Shown: positions 7,216 to 10,623 of the stretch, one piece after another | Numbering within the stretch: the first letter of the stretch is position 1 | Layout: the number at the start of each line of letters is the position of its first letter | Assembly (NCBI GenBank): GCA_023231165.1 | Contig: JALNVY010000072.1 | Location: 1 to 10,623, forward strand | DNA length: 10,623 nucleotides | Direction of reading: 5' to 3' | From: Syntrophales bacterium | Lineage (GTDB): Bacteria > Desulfobacterota > Syntrophia > Syntrophales > UBA8958 | Notes under the pieces: model-generated | What the model saw: the letters and a program-made list of their open reading frames with translations, nothing else | Database searches by the model: none | Told to the model about the DNA's origin: nothing | Program-made: the position numbers and the translations under genes

Positions 7216-7557
7216 ATGGACGTGTCGATTCCTGACAAGACCTATTTTAGAATTGGCGAAGTCAGCAGTATCCTCGGGGTAGAGTCTTACGTCGTAAGAT
7301 ACTGGGAGTCGGAGTTCAAGTCGGTCAAGCCTGTCCGCACAAGATCAGACCAGAGGCTATACCGGCGTAAAGATCTGGAAGAGCTAATGATCATCAGGGA
7401 TCTTCTCTATAAAGATCATTTTACGATCAAGGGCGCCAAGAATCAGCTTTCCAGAAGGGGATCAATCACCCGCCAAGAAGGGGACGTGGACCAGGGAAAG
7501 CAGCTCCTGACGGCTGTCAAGGTCATGCTGAGGCAGATCAGAGAAATTCTTTCCTGA
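7216..7557 (+). CDS. MerR family transcriptional regulator, small
   Basis: This is a 113-residue DNA-binding protein. The N-terminal winged helix-turn-helix starts at YFRIGEVSSILGV (10-22), runs through YVVRYWESEF (25-34) and the wing QRLYRRKDLEEL (46-57), and continues to a second HTH-like part ending near LSRRG (78-82). The C-terminal tail (about 83-113) is a short helix able to dimerise. There is no cysteine-based metal site and no effector-binding domain, so its ligand and targets are unknown. It is the last gene of the block, 37 bases after ihfA, and a strong terminator starts at the next base. The ribosome binding site is weak (GGGG at 7204-7207). Similar short MerR proteins next to ihfA occur in deltaproteobacteria, to my knowledge. 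Confidence 0.88.
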   Translation: MDVSIPDKTYFRIGEVSSILGVESYVVRYWESEFKSVKPVRTRSDQRLYRRKDLEELMIIRDLLYKDHFTIKGAKNQLSRRGSITRQEGDVDQGKQLLTAVKVMLRQIREILS

Positions 7558-7606
7558 CAAAGGGAGTCCGTAACCCCACCTGTACGGACTCTCTTTGTCG
7601 TTTGTC
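7558..7606 (+). terminator. Intrinsic terminator of the translation operon
   Basis: A 15-bp stem pairs 7558-7572 with 7583-7597, with one G-T wobble and a 10-base loop rich in C. The T-rich tail TCGTTTGTCTTATT follows. It begins directly after the merR stop codon and should end the thrS-to-merR transcript. Confidence 0.88.
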
Positions 7607-7608
7607 TT

Positions 7609-7734
7609 ATTCCAAATCTAAATCAAAGCGCTATCATCGTTAGCATCGGCAATCGGCTCCTCGACGTATGAAAAATACGCCTGCATCGCCTCTGCCTTGC
7701 CGCCTTGATTTCATCTTTGATTCGGATTTGGAAT
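7609..7734. repeat. Imperfect 126-bp inverted-repeat element
   Basis: The outer arms are 20 bases each: 7609-7628 (ATTCCAAATC TA AATCAAAG) and the reverse complement of 7715-7734 (ATTCCAAATC CG AATCAAAG). They match at 18 of 20 positions. The centre is a small hairpin, CGTAT (7665-7669) and ATACG (7675-7679) around GAAAA. The arms between are of nearly equal length (41 and 40 bases counting the central stem) but only partly complementary, with recurring GGC/GCC and GATGC/GCATC words. The element fills the gap between the convergent merR and PxxKW genes and ends on the first base of the latter's stop codon. It could be an interspersed palindromic or MITE-like repeat, a bidirectional terminator, or an RNA-forming element. 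No transposase or clear target duplication is seen. Confidence 0.6.
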
Positions 7735-8027
7735 TATTTCTTCTTTTTCGCCCGGCTTGCCCGCTTGGATGCCTTCAGCGGGTTTATTTTCTGGGCAGCC
7801 TCTTTAATTTCCAGTTTTACGTGGGTTGCTGTAACGCAATTTCCGATGATCCACTTACTGGTCGGGTCCATATAAACCCTGCAATAACGGCCCGTATCCA
7901 GATCGATAATCCGGTTGCATCCTTCGCACTTTTCAATAACGGTCTTACAGGCGCCGTCTTTGAAATCACATCCCTTATGCTTCATGAACACACAATCTGT
8001 GCCCGTCCTGATGGTCTGACAAATCAT
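7734..8027 (-). CDS. PxxKW family cysteine-rich protein
   Basis: This is a 97-residue protein of unknown function. It has eight cysteines (C3, C12, C20, C27, C34, C37, C49, C64) with CEGC at 34-37, and the diagnostic PTSKW (55-59) that fits the P-x-x-K-W pattern of a small cysteine-rich family found in deltaproteobacteria. The cysteine spacing suggests metal binding, either zinc or an iron-sulfur centre, but that is inference. The C-terminus is strongly basic and ends in four lysines. No signal peptide is seen, so it is probably cytoplasmic. The ATG at 8027 is preferred over the in-frame GTG at 8036, because GAGGTG (8039-8034) makes a good ribosome binding site 6 bases from the ATG and would overlap the GTG. 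It is transcribed alone, divergently from the PTS genes. Confidence 0.85.
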   Translation of the reverse strand: MICQTIRTGTDCVFMKHKGCDFKDGACKTVIEKCEGCNRIIDLDTGRYCRVYMDPTSKWIIGNCVTATHVKLEIKEAAQKINPLKASKRASRAKKKK

Positions 8028-8054
8028 CTTTCTCACCTCAAAAAAAAGTTGAAA

Positions 8055-8083
8055 TTACTAACAAATAATCATACCTCTGTCAA
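8055..8083 (-). promoter_or_regulatory. Candidate promoter for the PxxKW gene
   Basis: On the minus strand a perfect TTGACA (8083-8078) is followed, 17 bases later, by TAGTAA (8060-8055), a 3-of-6 match to the -10 consensus. Initiation near 8048 would leave a leader of about 20 bases with the ribosome binding site. Confidence 0.5.
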
Positions 8084-8100
8084 GGATAAAGGGGAATGAA

Positions 8101-8129
8101 TTGACTTAACAGGATTTCCGTGGTATGAA
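8101..8129 (+). promoter_or_regulatory. Candidate promoter for the PTS operon
   Basis: TTGACT (8101-8106) and TATGAA (8124-8129) are separated by exactly 17 bases, each close to sigma-70 consensus. Transcription from about 8136 would give a leader of roughly 38 bases before the EIID start. It lies back to back with the PxxKW promoter in a 146-base divergent gap. Confidence 0.5.
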
Positions 8130-8173
8130 TCTAATGTTTGCAAGCCTGTATCGGCAGGGAGAGATGAGAAAGG

Positions 8174-8914
8174 ATGAAGGCATCGGATTTGGCCGGTTTT
8201 TTTTTGCGGTCACTTTTTATTATGGCGTCGCTGAATTTCCGGAGAATGCAAAACCTGGGGTTCGCCTTTGCCATTCTTCCTCTTGCACGGAGAATGGGAA
8301 AAGACAAAAAAAGCATCTCTTCATTTCTTGCCAGACATCTTGAATATTTTAATACTCATCCTTACTTATCCGGCGCCATACTCGGTTCGGTCATCAGGTT
8401 GGAGGCCGCTAATGGACATCATGACCAGACCTCGGACATATCAAGATTGAAAAAAACCCTCATGGGTCCTTATGCTGCTATCGGAGATAGTTTTTTCTGG
8501 GGAAGTCTTCGGCCCCTGGCCGGTATCACCGCCGCCGCCATAGCCTATCAAGGTTCTGTCTGGGGCCCTTTTGTTTTGTTACTCATTTTTGATCCGCTGC
8601 AACTCTGGATCCGTCTTAAGAGCTTCCTTGAGGGTTACCGGCACGGTTGGCAGGGAATTACCTATATACAGTCATGGGATTTGCCGCGATTGGCCCGCTT
8701 CATACGGTGGGGAACCATATTTTGCCTTGCACTTGCTGCCGCATGTCTAGGGCAGGGAATCGCCAATGCCCACTTAGAAATATGGATGCAACCGCTTGTC
8801 AGTATCACGGTGCTCACGGCGGTGTTGTTGTCTTTTCTTGCGATGGAACGAGGTATGTCTCCCCTCACCGTCCTTTATGGTATGACGGCCGGGTGCGTGG
8901 CGCTGATGATTTGA
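8174..8914 (+). CDS. PTS mannose/fructose/sorbose-family EIID component
   Basis: This is an integral membrane component of a mannose-family phosphotransferase permease, where EIIC and EIID together form the sugar channel. It has 246 residues, somewhat short for the family (E. coli ManZ is about 280). Family segments visible are FLRSLFIMASLNFRRMQNLGF (10-30), FNTHPYLSGAILGSVIRLE (59-77), LKKTLMGPYAAIGDSFFWGS (92-111) and RPLAGI (113-118). Hydrophobic stretches at about 114-147, 178-197, 205-223 and 230-246 suit membrane segments. The start at 8174 keeps the conserved N-terminal FLRS motif; AGGGAG at 8156-8161 is a distant ribosome binding site. HPr starts 1 base after the stop. No EIIC, EIIB or EIIA is adjacent, which is unusual, so its partners must be elsewhere or absent. 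Confidence 0.88.
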   Translation: MKASDLAGFFLRSLFIMASLNFRRMQNLGFAFAILPLARRMGKDKKSISSFLARHLEYFNTHPYLSGAILGSVIRLEAANGHHDQTSDISRLKKTLMGPYAAIGDSFFWGSLRPLAGITAAAIAYQGSVWGPFVLLLIFDPLQLWIRLKSFLEGYRHGWQGITYIQSWDLPRLARFIRWGTIFCLALAAACLGQGIANAHLEIWMQPLVSITVLTAVLLSFLAMERGMSPLTVLYGMTAGCVALMI

Positions 8915-8915
8915 C

Positions 8916-9185
8916 ATGCCGGAGATAATGATCTTTGAGGTTAAAAATAAGCTAGGAATCCATGCACGAGTGGCGGCAAAGCTCGTGGCGGTTTCCAATA
9001 AATTCAAGTCGCGAATCTTCTTTGAATACGATGGGCAAGAGGTTAACGGCAAGAGTCTGCTTGGTATTCTTACGCTGTCTTGTTCACGGGGCGGATTTAT
9101 AACCGTAAAAGTGGAGGGCAGCGATGCTGTCGAAGCCTTGACTGCTTTACAAAGTTTGTTTGCAGACAAGTTCGGTGAGGATTGA
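8916..9185 (+). CDS. HPr phosphocarrier protein
   Basis: This cytoplasmic PTS carrier takes phosphate from Enzyme I on a histidine and passes it to EIIA domains. It has 89 residues. The active site is KLGIHARVAAKLV, with phospho-acceptor H16. The residue two after it, conserved as proline in E. coli HPr (HTRP), is valine here. NGKSLLGILTL (44-54) carries S47 at the position of the regulatory Ser46 that HPr kinase/phosphorylase modifies, so HprK control is plausible although no hprK is in the window. A second in-frame ATG (8928) exists. The first is preferred because it puts the histidine at the canonical place in the chain and sits 1 base after the EIID stop, suggesting translational coupling. 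The next gene is Enzyme I. Confidence 0.93.
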   Translation: MPEIMIFEVKNKLGIHARVAAKLVAVSNKFKSRIFFEYDGQEVNGKSLLGILTLSCSRGGFITVKVEGSDAVEALTALQSLFADKFGED

Positions 9186-9205
9186 TAAGGGGTAGAATCA
9201 TTTAT

Positions 9206-10623
9206 ATGGTACCGGAACAAAGCATGAAAAATATTGTTCTCAAAGGAATTGGCGTATCGCCGGGGGTAGTGATCGGTAAGGCCTATCTGTTTGATCGTCG
9301 GGATTCACAGATTTCTTTCTACAAACTGGGGAAGGCCAGCCTGGTAACAAAGGAAGTCAAACGATTTCGGGATGCGTTGCGGGCCTCGGAAGCACAATTG
9401 CGGGAGGTGAAGAGTCGTCTCAGTGAAGTAGCAGGGCTCGAACCGCTACATATTATGGATGTTCACATTATGCTCCTCAAGGACCGGTCATTCGTCCGCA
9501 ATGTTGTGCAACGGATCCAGGAGATGTCTGTAAATGCCGAATGGGCCGTCAGCATGACCATTGACAAATACCGGGAGCTGTTTGAGAAAATGGAGGATGA
9601 GTACCTCCGGGATCGCTTCAGTGACATCCGTTATGTAGGGCAAATGATCCTCAGGAATCTCGCTGGCAGGCGGCAGGAAACCATCTCTCCTCTGGGGGAA
9701 CGGGTCATTGTCATTGCCTCAGATTTGTCGCCGGCCGATACGGCCCAGATGATGATCGACAAGGTTCTCGGTTTCGCAACTGACATAGGGAGCAAGACAT
9801 CCCATACCGCTATTGTCGCCCGTTCCATTGCAATTCCTGCCGTTGTCGCTCTAGAGAAAGTCACCCGTCTGGTGCGAACCAACGATGATATTATTATCGA
9901 CGGCGCCGCTGGTCTGGTCATTGTCAATCCCGATCCCGAGATTCTCCATCGTTATGAGGAAAAGAAACGTCTTTATCAGGCGGCTCGGGAAGTATCCCTG
10001 AAATATGCAAAATTTCCGGCGGTGACGAAGGACCGCTATAAAATCCAAGTCAGCGGTAACATCGAATTCATTGAAGAAATCCCTTCCGCTATCGCCCATG
10101 GGGCCGAAGGGATTGGTCTGTACCGCACCGAATTCATCTATATTAATCGCGAGGAACTTCCAACGGAGGAAGACCACTTTATCAATTACCGCCGGGTTAT
10201 TGGCATCGAGGGTCTGCAATGGTCCACCATTCGCACCTTTGATTTGGGGGGGGATAAATACTTTTCCGATCCGAAGTTAGCCAAGGAGATGAACCCCCAG
10301 ATGGGATTACGGGCCATCCGTTTTTGCCTGCAAGAGGTTAACCTGTTCAAGGTGCAGCTCCGGGCGATCTTGCGGGCCAGCGCCTTCGGCAAGACAAGGG
10401 TCCTCTTTCCCATGATTTCGGGAATCGAAGAAATTCGCGCCGCCAAAAGGATTCTCTCGGAGGTCAGGGATGATTTAAGGATGGAAGGTAAGGCCGTGGG
10501 GGAGGATATTGAAATCGGCGCTATGATTGAGGTGCCTTCCGCGGTGGTCATCGCCGAGGTCCTCGCTAAGGAGGTGGATTTCTTCAGTATCGGGACAAAC
10601 GATCTCATTCAGTATGTTCTGGC
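9206..10623 (+). CDS. ptsI: PTS Enzyme I (PEP-protein phosphotransferase), cut by window end
   Basis: Enzyme I autophosphorylates from PEP and transfers the phosphate to HPr. The frame is open to the last base, giving about 472 residues of the roughly 575-590 expected, so about 100 C-terminal residues, including the active-site cysteine region, lie outside. Visible features are LKGIGVSPGVVIGKA near the N-terminus, the phospho-histidine loop SKTSHTAIVARS (H200 from this start), the PEP-binding parts GIGLYRTEFIYI and FDLGGDK, LFPMISGIEE, then GAMIEVPSA and FFSIGTNDLIQY. No frameshift is seen. AAGGGG at 9187-9192 lies 13 bases before the ATG at 9206. An in-frame ATG at 9224 is also possible but has no good ribosome binding site. 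It lies 20 bases after HPr, in the EIID-HPr-EI operon. Confidence 0.94.
   Translation, partial: MVPEQSMKNIVLKGIGVSPGVVIGKAYLFDRRDSQISFYKLGKASLVTKEVKRFRDALRASEAQLREVKSRLSEVAGLEPLHIMDVHIMLLKDRSFVRNVVQRIQEMSVNAEWAVSMTIDKYRELFEKMEDEYLRDRFSDIRYVGQMILRNLAGRRQETISPLGERVIVIASDLSPADTAQMMIDKVLGFATDIGSKTSHTAIVARSIAIPAVVALEKVTRLVRTNDDIIIDGAAGLVIVNPDPEILHRYEEKKRLYQAAREVSLKYAKFPAVTKDRYKIQVSGNIEFIEEIPSAIAHGAEGIGLYRTEFIYINREELPTEEDHFINYRRVIGIEGLQWSTIRTFDLGGDKYFSDPKLAKEMNPQMGLRAIRFCLQEVNLFKVQLRAILRASAFGKTRVLFPMISGIEEIRAAKRILSEVRDDLRMEGKAVGEDIEIGAMIEVPSAVVIAEVLAKEVDFFSIGTNDLIQYVL

Noticed and set aside
7668..8099. 143-residue plus-strand open frame
   Set aside because: It lies antisense to the PxxKW gene, which has the family motif, regular cysteine spacing and a good ribosome binding site. 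The plus-strand product looks like no known protein, and it starts inside the inverted repeat.
8125..8343. 72-residue plus-strand open frame overlapping the EIID start
   Set aside because: It overlaps EIID in another frame. EIID has clear family motifs from its first residues.
8222..8914. Shorter EIID beginning at ATG 8222
   Set aside because: It would remove the conserved FLRS segment that precedes NFRRMQN in the family.

Overview
The window reads as bacterial chromosome with a housekeeping core. The probable source is a deltaproteobacterium in the broad sense (Desulfobacterota, possibly Syntrophia-like). This placement is inference from three things: the order thrS-infC-rpmI-rplT-pheS-pheT-ihfA-merR, a PxxKW cysteine-rich protein, and a mannose-family PTS EIID next to an HPr that carries the regulatory serine. 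No transposase, integrase, phage gene or CRISPR array is visible.

Region 1 (1-237) holds a consensus-like promoter, a complete tRNA-Val(GAC) gene with encoded CCA, and a strong intrinsic terminator. Region 2 (238-7597) is one long same-strand block: threonyl-tRNA synthetase, initiation factor IF3, ribosomal proteins bL35 and bL20, both subunits of phenylalanyl-tRNA synthetase, IHF alpha, and a small MerR-type regulator. It closes with a 15-bp-stem terminator. Spacings are short and rplT overlaps pheS by 7 bases. The IF3 gene starts at a rare AUC codon (2264) behind a perfect Shine-Dalgarno sequence, so a caller limited to ATG/GTG/TTG would truncate it by 24 codons.

Region 3 (7598-7736) lies between convergent genes. 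It contains a roughly 126-bp imperfect inverted repeat with near-identical 20-bp outer arms and a small central hairpin. This is the least explained structure in the window and may be a member of an interspersed repeat family. Region 4 (7734-8027, minus strand) is the PxxKW cysteine-rich protein gene, driven from a divergent intergenic region with candidate promoters facing both ways.

Region 5 (8174-10623) is a PTS operon: EIID of the mannose family, HPr, and Enzyme I (cut by the window end). EI would take phosphate from PEP and pass it to HPr. No EIIA, EIIB or EIIC lies beside the EIID, so it is either an orphan or served by components elsewhere. Overall the window is mostly ordinary. The points worth attention are the AUC start of infC, the inverted-repeat element, the tRNA-terminator-thrS arrangement and the orphan EIID.
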